Positions 30,779 through 36,836 of a stretch of DNA of 64,000 nucleotides are shown piece after piece. This DNA is from Alteromonadaceae bacterium 2753L.S.0a.02 (GTDB lineage Bacteria > Pseudomonadota > Gammaproteobacteria > Pseudomonadales > Cellvibrionaceae): positions 1,017,001 through 1,081,000 of the forward strand of contig VISH01000002.1 in assembly GCA_007827375.1 (NCBI GenBank), given 5' to 3'. The translations under genes were made by a program, and so were the position numbers. The notes beneath the pieces are model-generated. The model searched no databases. It was not told the origin of the DNA and worked only from the letters and a program-made list of their open reading frames with translations. Numbering within the stretch: position 1 is the stretch's first letter; every line of letters begins with the position of its first letter.

Positions 30779-30803
30779 AAGGCAGCGTTGAGCTGCCTTT
30801 TTT
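30779..30803 (+). terminator. Rho-independent terminator of gltBD
   Basis: Perfect 8-bp stem AAGGCAGC / GCTGCCTT with loop GTTGA at 30779-30799, followed by a T6 run. It lies 30 bp after the gltD stop. Confidence 0.9.
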
Positions 30804-30850
30804 GCGCAGCTTTCTGTAGTGTTCCGCCGCTTTTTAAGCAAGCTCGGGGC

Positions 30851-30928
30851 TCAACATAAAGTATCAGTTTCTTTAGATTGCTTGCCGTTGAAGTAATCGA
30901 TCCAAACACTCGTATCGACTAAAATCAC
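30851..30928 (-). pseudogene. vapC: Truncated VapC (PIN-domain) toxin remnant
   Basis: On the minus strand a GTG at 30928 overlaps the antitoxin's TGA, the usual VapBC coupling. It opens a 25-codon frame, ILVDTSVWIDYFNGKQSKET, before a TGA at 30851. That is the canonical start of a PIN-domain toxin, including the first catalytic Asp, but a full VapC is about 130 residues. Over 80 percent of the gene is missing, with a breakpoint near 30855 just before unrelated sequence. Confidence 0.75.
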
Positions 30929-31119
30929 TTATCTGTTCTCATATCATCAAGATCCCCTTGCCATTGAAGCTTCCCTCTAAGGCTCCTGATATCTCTCTGT
31001 TTTTTCAGCATAATCGATGCTTTAAGTCCTACTTCCACGGCTTCCTTCTTTGTTTGCAGGCCTGAGGCTTTTAAGGTATTTTCCATGAGCTTATCATCGA
31101 TTACTATGTTTGTACGCAT
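30925..31119 (-). CDS. vapB: VapB-family antitoxin (toxin partner broken)
   Basis: 64 aa from the ATG at 31119 (RTNIVIDDKLMENTLKASGL), the standard ribbon-helix-helix start of type II VapB antitoxins. The toxin-binding tail, RSLRGKLQWQGDLDDMRTD, is complete. Upstream candidates starting at 31158 are not family-like. Its stop overlaps the start of the truncated vapC. It normally neutralises a VapC RNase and autorepresses the operon; here the toxin is deleted, so only repression or cross-protection remains. It is the only minus-strand gene of the cassette region, consistent with a toxin-antitoxin cassette that carries its own promoter. Confidence 0.8.
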   Translation of the reverse strand: MRTNIVIDDKLMENTLKASGLQTKKEAVEVGLKASIMLKKQRDIRSLRGKLQWQGDLDDMRTDK

Positions 31120-31145
31120 ATTGCACCAGTGCGTATTGGTTGGTA

Positions 31146-31155
31146 TGTATATACA
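31146..31155 (-). promoter_or_regulatory. Palindromic operator/promoter of the vapB antitoxin
   Basis: TGTATATACA is a perfect 10-bp palindrome 27 bp upstream of the antitoxin ATG and overlaps a TATA-like -10. That is where VapB-type dimers normally autorepress. A second short inverted repeat GCAC-CA-GTGC lies at 31123-31132. Confidence 0.5.
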
Positions 31156-31177
31156 CATAATGGCCGGTTTAGCGGAG

Positions 31178-31254
31178 CATCACAAGCGATTCACGATTAG
31201 CCAGTACGCTGATTTGGACCTGCTCAGCTTCGTCCAGTGGTTGGAAAGTTATGT
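31178..31254 (+). other. attC-like site 1 (integron cassette recombination site)
   Basis: 77 bp. It begins GCATCAC (R''-like) and ends GTTATGT (R'-like, 31248-31254). The middle holds a stem GCTGA / TCAGC around TTTGGACCTGC. The segment AGCCAGTACGCTGATTTGGA is closely similar to the same part of the site at 34605, which supports a shared attC family. A cassette begins at the GTTATGT end. Confidence 0.65.
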
Positions 31255-31279
31255 AATTTAATTGTATCTATAGGAATTT

Positions 31280-31603
31280 ATGAAAATTATCAAACTAAAT
31301 GTTCTTGCTACTATAATCTTCCTTTCAATGAATGTTGATGCTGCCGTTAATTGCACTGGTGTCCCATCTACAGTAAAGATGGGTGAGTATGGAATTCAGG
31401 AAGCATATATAATAACGACCATTAACGGCAGGGATTACCGATTGGGAAGATACGACGAAGATGGTGCCAAAATAAGGTTGTCTCTTGTGCAGTCTGCGCT
31501 ATTAGCTGATAAAGAAGTTGTATTTAGGTTTTATGATGAAATCAGTTGTGTGAATGCGTCAACAAATAAAACCATTCCAAATTCGACACAATTAATTCAT
31601 TAA
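31280..31603 (+). CDS. Small exported cassette protein, unknown
   Basis: 107 aa. A signal peptide (KIIKLNVLATIIFLSMNVDA) leads to a mature domain of ~85 residues with two Cys, one near the start (VNCTGVPSTVKMGEYG) and one near the end (DEISCVNAS), probably disulfide-bonded. The motif 'LVQSALLADKEVVFRFYDEISC' has a counterpart in the other exported cassette protein at 34707 (YSTLLAAMLSGKKVRLYGSGC), so the two may be distant relatives. No function known; small secreted proteins of this shape occur in integron cassettes of vibrios and relatives. It starts 26 bp after attC site 1. Confidence 0.6.
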   Translation: MKIIKLNVLATIIFLSMNVDAAVNCTGVPSTVKMGEYGIQEAYIITTINGRDYRLGRYDEDGAKIRLSLVQSALLADKEVVFRFYDEISCVNASTNKTIPNSTQLIH

Positions 31604-31740
31604 AAATAACCAGTTGCGCCACGCTATTCTGAATCAGACGGCGAGGCAATGATCATTTCTAAGAATATGATTAGATCAATGGCATTAATTGCATTCGCTT
31701 CAGATGCGAACGTCGAGCTCTCTGTCGCAGAAACATGCTT

Positions 31741-31832
31741 ACATAACAATCCAACAATCCTTCAAATTTGGTTAAATAAGTAAAGAGCTAATCAAATTAG
31801 CTGCCTGAATCGCGCTGCTACTGGCGTTAAGC
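31741..31832 (+). other. attC-like site 2
   Basis: R''-like ACATAAC (31741-31747). With the two bases before it, TTACATAAC is the exact reverse complement of the cassette's own first nine bases, GTTATGTAA (31248-31256), which is the hallmark of an integrated cassette. It ends GTTAAGC (31826-31832). Internally AGCTAAT-CAA-ATTAGCT forms a perfect hairpin. Total 92 bp. Confidence 0.75.
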
Positions 31833-31862
31833 ACCAACCGGGATGAATACATGATTATCCGA
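31826..31862 (+). repeat. Cassette-head repeat, copy 1
   Basis: GTTAAGCACCAACCGGGATG followed by AATACATGATTATCCG. The same stretch, with two base differences, recurs at 33584. In this copy a MIIR start is readable, but the gene stops after 14 codons. The two copies look like heads of the same acetyltransferase-type cassette, both truncated. Confidence 0.7.
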
Positions 31863-31921
31863 TTACTCAAGATTGTTTTGGAGACCAGTTCTTAATTCGT
31901 AATAATTCAGTCATAAAGCTA

Positions 31922-32167
31922 ATGGCAGAAAAAGGTAATATCGAAGAATATAATTGCACCTGGGGTGCATTTATGTCCTGGGTTGCAGAAGATCCGTTCG
32001 AAAGATTGGATTTGCCTGAAAATTTAAACTTGGAAACGGGAAAATTATTATTTGCTTATCCGCCTTTTTGTTCCAAAGAGGGAAATGAAGCAGTAATAAA
32101 GCCAATTGATGGCGAAGAACCAATCCGGTTTCACGCAGATTTTGCGAGGCAAATAAACAGTGCATAA
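31922..32167 (+). CDS. Hypothetical cassette protein
   Basis: 81 aa soluble, acidic protein; no signal peptide. It starts MAEKGNIEEYNCTWGAFMSW and ends FHADFARQINSA. I recognise no family. The stop codon lies inside the R''-like end of attC site 3 (32162), as cassette genes usually do, which supports it as the real cassette ORF. The low GC content matches its neighbours. Confidence 0.55.
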   Translation: MAEKGNIEEYNCTWGAFMSWVAEDPFERLDLPENLNLETGKLLFAYPPFCSKEGNEAVIKPIDGEEPIRFHADFARQINSA

Positions 32168-32255
32168 AAATCTCAATCAAACAAGTCGTACCATGCATTT
32201 GGTACTCCGCTAGGTCTTCCTCGTGCGTCGGTCGCAGTTTATTGGAGTGTTAGAT
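32162..32255 (+). other. attC-like site 3
   Basis: Starts GCATAAA (stop codon of the preceding gene inside it), ends GTTAGAT (32249-32255, exact GTTRRRY). It contains GTACCATGCATTTGGTAC, a strong hairpin with arms GTACCA/TGGTAC. 94 bp. Confidence 0.65.
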
Positions 32256-32697
32256 GTTAGTTAGCATAAGATACACATTCTTAGTCCTTGTATTTTTATT
32301 TACGCTTTCATGTTCAAACGAGAATTTCGGCGGTTGCAATAGTGATTCGCCTACAATGAAGTACTTGGAGTCATTATCGCAAGCTAGATTAGAGGAGCTG
32401 TATAACGAGCTAAAAAGGTATTCATCTGCGGAAGACGCGCGGAACAGGGTGCTCCGAGATGAATCAAGTATGCCGCGAGAGTTTTTAGATCTCCAATTCT
32501 TACGTATCGATTTTAAAGATGCTCGAATTTTGGTTGCTGGATGTTTCGATAACTTTGTATATCTAAAATTTCATGGCTTAGGATTGTATAAAACAGAGAG
32601 CCCTGCAATTTATGTTACCTATGGGGAAGAGTATGAAGGCCATTTATCAAAGTTACTTTGGCCTTTGGAGAAAACACTTAACAAAAAAAGTCAGTAG
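32254..32697 (+). CDS. Small lipoprotein-like cassette protein
   Basis: 147 aa whose ATG is embedded in the GTTAGAT end of attC site 3. An N-terminal hydrophobic segment ends in a Cys (RYTFLVLVFLFTLSC), a poor but possible lipobox, followed by Ser/Asn-rich residues. The mature part contains a RYSSAEDARNRVLRDESS segment and ends with a WPLEKTLNKK helix. Function unknown. A second small gene (32734) follows without an obvious attC between, so both seem to belong to one cassette. Confidence 0.55.
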   Translation: MLVSIRYTFLVLVFLFTLSCSNENFGGCNSDSPTMKYLESLSQARLEELYNELKRYSSAEDARNRVLRDESSMPREFLDLQFLRIDFKDARILVAGCFDNFVYLKFHGLGLYKTESPAIYVTYGEEYEGHLSKLLWPLEKTLNKKSQ

Positions 32698-32733
32698 GGC
32701 TTTGCTTTAAGAGTTAGAGAAAAACACAAAATC

Positions 32734-33018
32734 GTGAAGCCAGTAAACCATGCAGCATTAATCATCTCAGCAATTTTTGGTGTTAATTTAGTGCTAGGCC
32801 GCTTTTTTACTTGGTACGATAATGGCGCCGTTTTTGTGTGGCTGGTTATTGTTTTGGTGGTAGTATTTGACCTGCTAGTGCTTTTAACTCCTGAATATTT
32901 TATCCGATACTGGGGAGTGAGTCGAAGTGTGGGTAAAAATACTAGGCATATGGTTTATTTAAGTTTACCTTTTGTTGTTCTTTTGGTTTGCTACGCTTTA
33001 TACGGAATGTCGCTCTAA
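32734..33018 (+). CDS. Small membrane protein of the cassette array
   Basis: 94 aa from a GTG, with three predicted membrane helices (HAALIISAIFGVNLVL, VFVWLVIVLVVVFDLLVLL, MVYLSLPFVVLLVCYALYG). No family known. It ends at the left edge of attC-like site 4; the TAA is within its first bases. The GTG has no strong ribosome binding site (GAGTTAGAG lies upstream), so the start is uncertain. Confidence 0.5.
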   Translation: MKPVNHAALIISAIFGVNLVLGRFFTWYDNGAVFVWLVIVLVVVFDLLVLLTPEYFIRYWGVSRSVGKNTRHMVYLSLPFVVLLVCYALYGMSL

Positions 33019-33111
33019 GAAGGCAGTCGTGCGTTTCGGCTGCAAGCAACCGTTGAATCTCCGTTTCGGCGTTTCGCGCCTACGCTACGGCCGCACTTTC
33101 CAGCTTTATGC
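33012..33111 (+). other. attC-like site 4
   Basis: About 100 bp beginning GCTCTAA and ending TTTATGC (consensus GTTATGC with one change). An imperfect palindrome runs through it (GTGCGTTTCGG near the left, GGCCGCACTTTC near the right). The core CGTTTCGGCGTTTCGCGCC resembles long vibrio-type repeats. The next cassette's R'' (GCATAAC at 33507) is complementary to its end. Confidence 0.55.
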
Positions 33112-33133
33112 AAAGAAATGAGAAGCGAAATTA

Positions 33134-33505
33134 ATGCACAAGACAGCAGGTTTTATTGGGCGTTGGGAGCAATTCTACGTTAACGAAGATGGGGTTGATT
33201 ATCCAATAGAAGACAATGGTGTTGGAACAGTAACAGAAATCAAGGGTGCGAATTTTACAGTTCGTTCATCTGAGGGGATCATTTTACTGGAAGGAACTTT
33301 TCAATTTAATTTAGAAGTCACGCCTCCTACAATAGATTGGAAAGATGCCACGGGTATTGACAAGGGTAAAACATTTTTAGCAATTTACAACGTGATTAAA
33401 AATGAATTTGTCTTTGCAGCTTCTGATGAGGGAATGGCAAGGCCAGAGTCATTTAAGCCACAAAAGGGTCACACAATTCGCAAATTTCGGCGGAAAATAG
33501 GGTAA
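33134..33505 (+). CDS. TIGR03067-like domain cassette protein
   Basis: 123 aa, soluble, beta-rich. The pattern GRWEQFYVNEDG...VEVTPPTIDW..GIDKGKTFLAIYNV..EFVFAASDEGMARPESF is that of TIGR03067-type domains (a small lipocalin-like family usually found in planctomycetes and other environmental bacteria), ending ...KGHTIRKFRRK. The match is by pattern memory only and needs a profile search. The TAA stop (33503-33505) is one base before the R'' box of attC site 5, typical of a cassette gene. Confidence 0.6.
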   Translation: MHKTAGFIGRWEQFYVNEDGVDYPIEDNGVGTVTEIKGANFTVRSSEGIILLEGTFQFNLEVTPPTIDWKDATGIDKGKTFLAIYNVIKNEFVFAASDEGMARPESFKPQKGHTIRKFRRKIG

Positions 33506-33506
33506 T

Positions 33507-33590
33507 GCATAACAAGTTGCAACAACAATGCAACAAGTTGCACTGAATCCCGCGGCTATGTAGCTCCGACCGTTGTGCACGACGTTAAGC
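33507..33590 (+). other. attC-like site 5
   Basis: 84 bp: GCATAAC (33507-33513) to GTTAAGC (33584-33590). The interior has the repeated AACAAGTTGCA unit and a CCGCGG centre. The preceding gene's stop codon abuts its left edge. Confidence 0.75.
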
Positions 33591-33620
33591 ACCAACCGGG
33601 ATGAATACATAATTATTCGG
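33584..33620 (+). repeat. Cassette-head repeat, copy 2
   Basis: GTTAAGCACCAACCGGGATG plus AATACATAATTATTCG, matching copy 1 at 31826 except two bases. One difference changes the MIIR start codon ATG to ATA. Confidence 0.7.
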
Positions 33621-33731
33621 AGAGTGGAGGCGAAGGACGTAGGTGATATTCTTTCACTGCTTAGGTCTAGAGCAGATTTTGATGGCTGCCTTGATGAAAA
33701 GACAATTAAGAAGTTGGCAGCAAATGCATAG
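33609..33731 (+). pseudogene. Truncated GNAT acetyltransferase-like fragment
   Basis: A 40-codon frame reading IIRRVEAKDVGDILSLLRSR, the first strand and helix of a GNAT acetyltransferase, with its start codon lost (ATA) and a TAG at 33729-33731 inside attC site 6. The remaining ~100 residues of the domain are missing. The cassette may have lost its middle in recombination. Confidence 0.55.
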
Positions 33732-33841
33732 CAAGCGCCTCATGAGCGCTAAAGGTTGGCTGTACCACCGTCGCATTGCTCGTTTTTCGGTTTAAGGCTA
33801 CGCTACCGCAAAACTATCAACGCAACTTCGACAGGTTATGA
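33726..33841 (+). other. attC-like site 6
   Basis: 116 bp from GCATAGC to GTTATGA, with palindromic inner parts (GAGCGCTAAAGG near the left, GGCTACGCTACCGC near the right). It is longer and less regular than the other sites. Confidence 0.5.
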
Positions 33842-34236
33842 TAACGTTACGCAACTACGATATGAAGAAACGTACCAAGAAAAACGATATACGTATTTCA
33901 GAATCCGAATGGATCGAGTGGGTTAATATCGATTACGCGCAAAACGTAGTGAATATTGATTGTCACATTGAAGAGATGAGGTGTCTTTGGAATGCTTTAG
34001 AGCTTGCTTGTGTGCGAGAATGTTGTGGTATATATGCATTTGACCTCACACAAAAGAATATAAAATCGGTAGCAAATCGCCTAAATGCTAAAGAGGTAAA
34101 CAGGTTGCTTCTGAGTCTAATCGCTGAGCTAGATAAAATAGAATCATCGGAAGTAATGAGTGCTATCTTAAATCAAAGAATCAATAAAAATGTGTTTAGA
34201 AAAGTGATACAACATATTGGTAGAAATATTGCTTAG
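33838..34236 (+). CDS. Hypothetical cassette protein
   Basis: 132 aa. The ATG at 33838 lies in the GTTATGA end of attC site 6; a second start at 33862 (MKKRTKKNDI) is about as good. The basic start is followed by ESEWIEWVNIDYAQNVVNIDCHIEE and a cysteine-bearing helix (LELACVRECCGIYAFDL), then a helical end. No family recognised. Confidence 0.5.
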   Translation: MITLRNYDMKKRTKKNDIRISESEWIEWVNIDYAQNVVNIDCHIEEMRCLWNALELACVRECCGIYAFDLTQKNIKSVANRLNAKEVNRLLLSLIAELDKIESSEVMSAILNQRINKNVFRKVIQHIGRNIA

Positions 34237-34244
34237 GCTACTGG

Positions 34245-34496
34245 TTGAAGCGTAATGAAATTAATAGAGCGCATAACCGATTGCTCCAGTTTACGTTTTT
34301 AAATTTTGGAAGAGGGCACGGTGAATTTCGAGTACACGATATCAAAAATATACGAAGACTCAAAATTGGCGATAATATACCTTATCTCAGACTAAAAATT
34401 TCAGGAGTGTTCTTGTTTTTGAGCGGCGCCATAATCTTGATTTCGGTATTAATGCGATATCTCAAGAATTACAAACTGCCGGTTTCGTTTTTTTAA
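34245..34496 (+). CDS. Possible small membrane protein, start uncertain
   Basis: A 83-codon frame from a TTG. The only strong feature is one membrane helix near the end (YLRLKISGVFLFLSGAIILISVLMR). Another frame over the same DNA gives a short ATG peptide with an early stop. This looks like an eroded or miscalled gene rather than a proven one. It is in the same cassette as the preceding gene, since no attC lies between. Confidence 0.25.
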   Translation: MKRNEINRAHNRLLQFTFLNFGRGHGEFRVHDIKNIRRLKIGDNIPYLRLKISGVFLFLSGAIILISVLMRYLKNYKLPVSFF

Positions 34497-34604
34497 CTAT
34501 GGCTCTTCTTTGAGTAAGGCTCAATTTGGCTTTCGGGTACTATGTGTATCACATAAGCTTATTGCGCGTAGAAAATCGAATATTCGAATTTGAAAAAATT
34601 AAAT

Positions 34605-34691
34605 GCATAACAAGCAACTTCACCATCAGCCAGTAAGCGGGTTTGAACCTCCGCTTCAATGCAGCTCCGGCCGGTAAGAGGAACGTTAGCT
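34605..34691 (+). other. attC-like site 7
   Basis: 87 bp: GCATAAC (34605-34611) to GTTAGCT (34685-34691). Inner stem AAGCGG / CCGCTT around GTTTGAACCT. It shares AGCCAGTA(A/C)GC-like sequence with site 1, so both belong to one attC family. The next cassette's R'' at 35046 (AGCTAAT) is the complement of GTTAGCT with one mismatch. Confidence 0.75.
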
Positions 34692-34706
34692 CAACAGAGG
34701 ATTGTA

Positions 34707-35045
34707 ATGAAGAAATATTATTTTTTGGCTCTTGTTTTTTTTGCTGTAAATACAAGCGCCTCAGGCTACTTGTCAACTGGGAATAACACCTCTATCAGTT
34801 GGATAAATATTGAACCAGCAGTTATACGAATTGCATTCAGCGACTCAGAAAAATTGAATCCCGATAATTGCGATTCACTTGGAGCTGTTCTTATGACAAA
34901 TGAAACTGAGTATGATAAGGCAATTTATTCAACATTGCTTGCTGCCATGCTTAGTGGTAAGAAAGTGAGGCTGTATGGAAGCGGGTGTCTAGCGGGATGG
35001 GGAACAACTTATCCGAAGTTAAAAGCAGTATACGTTTACAACTAA
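34707..35045 (+). CDS. Small exported cassette protein, unknown
   Basis: 112 aa from the ATG at 34707 (AGAGG just ahead); starts further upstream lie within the attC site. A signal peptide (KKYYFLALVFFAVNTSAS) precedes a mature ~92-residue domain with Cys in DNCDSLGAVLMT and SGCLAGWG. The motif YSTLLAAMLSGKKVRLYGSGC parallels the other exported cassette protein (31280). This pattern recalls small exported proteins found in vibrio superintegrons, some with an OB-like fold, but that is a guess. Its stop is inside the next attC-like end. Confidence 0.6.
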   Translation: MKKYYFLALVFFAVNTSASGYLSTGNNTSISWINIEPAVIRIAFSDSEKLNPDNCDSLGAVLMTNETEYDKAIYSTLLAAMLSGKKVRLYGSGCLAGWGTTYPKLKAVYVYN

Positions 35046-35088
35046 GCTAATAAAGTGGTCAATTTAACCTCCAATGTGGCGTTACGTC
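35046..35088 (+). other. Short attC-like site 8 (possibly degenerate)
   Basis: AGCTAAT (35046-35052, complementary to the cassette's own GTTAGCT start with one mismatch) to GTTACGT (35082-35088). At 43 bp it is below the usual 57-bp minimum, so it may be eroded. Confidence 0.45.
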
Positions 35089-35097
35089 TAAAGCAGA

Positions 35098-35379
35098 ATG
35101 CAACATCGCAAAGATTATATCGTCAAAAAGCGTCTAAAGCGGTTTAGGTCATATCTCTATTTATGTAGGAAAAGAATTACAGGTGTAGTGGTAACATTTT
35201 TGGTATTCACTATGCTGTTTGCAAAGCCGTGGAAGCCAGATATTACGATTGATCTTAGTCGTGCAAAAATTGAATGTGTAAAAGGGGCGAAACGTGCGGT
35301 TGTGATGCAGTTTACCCTTCCAGATACGACATACAGAACCGCATTTAATTTTGATCGGTGCCACAGTTACATCTCTTAG
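35098..35379 (+). CDS. Small basic membrane protein of the last cassette
   Basis: 93 aa. A very basic N-terminus (KDYIVKKRLKRFRSYLYLCRKR) is followed by one membrane helix (ITGVVVTFLVFTMLFAKPW) and a ~45-residue periplasmic tail with two Cys. No family known. It is the last gene before the array fades; a possible degenerate site at 35385-35410 (ACATAAA to GTTCAGC) is too short to call. Confidence 0.5.
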   Translation: MQHRKDYIVKKRLKRFRSYLYLCRKRITGVVVTFLVFTMLFAKPWKPDITIDLSRAKIECVKGAKRAVVMQFTLPDTTYRTAFNFDRCHSYIS

Positions 35380-35571
35380 ATATCACATAAAACTATCATG
35401 GGCGTTCAGCACGGTGCAGGCTGGAGAATTGTGAAGCTAAAAGCGAATTCTCGGATAATTTACAATGTGCGCGGGTTCCTGTGGTTATCATCCTATTATT
35501 GACGCTTGGCTTCCCCATCCACCAGTATCATCAAACCCAACCACTTTTAACGAACCTGCAAACGCAACCCA

Positions 35572-36762
35572 ATGAATACCCTGCAACTCTCCTTCTACGC
35601 CATGGCAGTTGCCTTGTGCGCTTTTACCGGGCTGCTGGCTTGGCGGGCGACTTCGGGCAGCCGTTATTTTTTACTGTTTTTATCGCTACTAGTCGTTATG
35701 TTTGCATGCGACTGGTTGATGCATCATCCCGATACGCCCCTTAAAAATTTGTGGCTACTGGTGTTAATGGCCAGCACCCTTTTAGTGAGCCCCTGTTGTT
35801 TGTTGTTGGCGAAGTCGGTGGGGCATTCGGAGTTGCGTGTTCCCTGGCGCAGGCACAGCTTGTTGGTTGCCCTGGCGTGGTTGCTGCTCATTCCACTTGC
35901 CACGGCGATTCACTGGGGCACAGGTTTTGTGAATACGGTGCAACCCATCTCTCGGGGGTATGCGCTGTTTATTCACAGCACCATGCTGCTGGCGATTGCT
36001 GTTTTTCTACTGCAAACCGGGTGGGTGTTAACAACGAGTTGCGCGTTCTTGCGCCGGCGCAGCCAGCAGAATACCTGGCTGTTCTCCGTGCTCGAAGACC
36101 CGGGCCTGAACACGCTGCGCATGCTGGTGCTGTCGATTATCACCAACACACTGGTGGCCCTGGCCCGGGTTCTTTACTGCGCCCTGCTGGATGAAACACA
36201 TATGTCGCTAAACCTGGGAATTTCCGCCGTGCAATTGTTTATGGTGATGTTTCTGGCGGTGTCTTATATCGCTCAGGTGGTGAATGCCAATAGCCAAAAC
36301 GAGGCACTGCGCGATGCACTCTTCCATAATCAACAACAAATTGCACCGCGAGGCGAACCCGGCCGCCAGCCCAGCGCCGCAAAACCAGGGCTCGCTGCGG
36401 AGTGCGTCCAGTCAATTTTGAAAAAACTCCGCGTAGCGATGGATGTGGAGCATCTGTACAAACGCCCCGGCTTGAGCCTGCGTGAATTGTGCGATCACCT
36501 CGGCGAAAGCCCGCACCATGTTTCCGAAGTCATTAACAACAGCGAATTACGAAACTTTTACGACATGGTTAACCGCCGCAGAGTGGCGCTGGCCTCCAGC
36601 CTATTAGAGCAGAACCCGCAAGCGAGTGTGCTCGACATTGCCTTCGACTGCGGCTTCAATTCCAAATCCTCCTTCAACAGCGTGTTCAAACGGTATCGGG
36701 GCACCACGCCCAGCCAGTACCGCGCTCGCGTACAGTCCATTAATTTGGCCGCCGACGTCTAG
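35572..36762 (+). CDS. AraC-family regulator with integral membrane N-terminus
   Basis: 396 aa. Six to seven hydrophobic helices cover about residues 1-245 (AVALCAFTGLLAWRA, FLLFLSLLVVMFACDWL, HSLLVALAWLLLIPLATAI, ALFIHSTMLLAIAVFLL and others). A linker follows, then a C-terminal AraC double helix-turn-helix (about 295-390; LSLRELCDHLGESPHHVSEVINN and LDIAFDCGFNSKSSFNSVFKRYRGTTPSQYR). The layout is a one-component membrane sensor. The esterase-like gene 75 bp downstream is a plausible target. Both read + and may be co-transcribed. Confidence 0.82.
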   Translation: MNTLQLSFYAMAVALCAFTGLLAWRATSGSRYFLLFLSLLVVMFACDWLMHHPDTPLKNLWLLVLMASTLLVSPCCLLLAKSVGHSELRVPWRRHSLLVALAWLLLIPLATAIHWGTGFVNTVQPISRGYALFIHSTMLLAIAVFLLQTGWVLTTSCAFLRRRSQQNTWLFSVLEDPGLNTLRMLVLSIITNTLVALARVLYCALLDETHMSLNLGISAVQLFMVMFLAVSYIAQVVNANSQNEALRDALFHNQQQIAPRGEPGRQPSAAKPGLAAECVQSILKKLRVAMDVEHLYKRPGLSLRELCDHLGESPHHVSEVINNSELRNFYDMVNRRRVALASSLLEQNPQASVLDIAFDCGFNSKSSFNSVFKRYRGTTPSQYRARVQSINLAADV

Positions 36763-36836
36763 ATCGATCGGATTGGGCGAATTCCGCCCCTTGGCCTGCA
36801 AGAATTTCCGCTTCCTGTTACCCCTTGGAGGCTGTT

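Larger units (their letters stand above)
31604..31921. other. Cassette tail and second cassette head; attC site 2 and a gene fragment
   Basis: 318 bp without a firm gene. It holds attC-like site 2 (31741-31832), a 44-codon frame (31649-31783) that runs into that site and so is doubtful, and the 5' end of a cassette beginning GTTAAGCACCAACCGGGATG. From 31851 that cassette head gives only a 14-residue frame (MIIR...), the stub of a longer gene. Confidence 0.5.
33506..33837. other. Two attC sites and an acetyltransferase fragment
   Basis: Gene-free 332 bp made of attC site 5, the second copy of the cassette-head repeat, a 40-codon acetyltransferase-like fragment and attC site 6. No intact gene. 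Confidence 0.6.

Noticed and set aside
31649..31783. 44-codon frame on + in the first cassette
   Set aside because: Its 3' third overlaps attC-like site 2 and it has no ribosome binding site; more likely chance.
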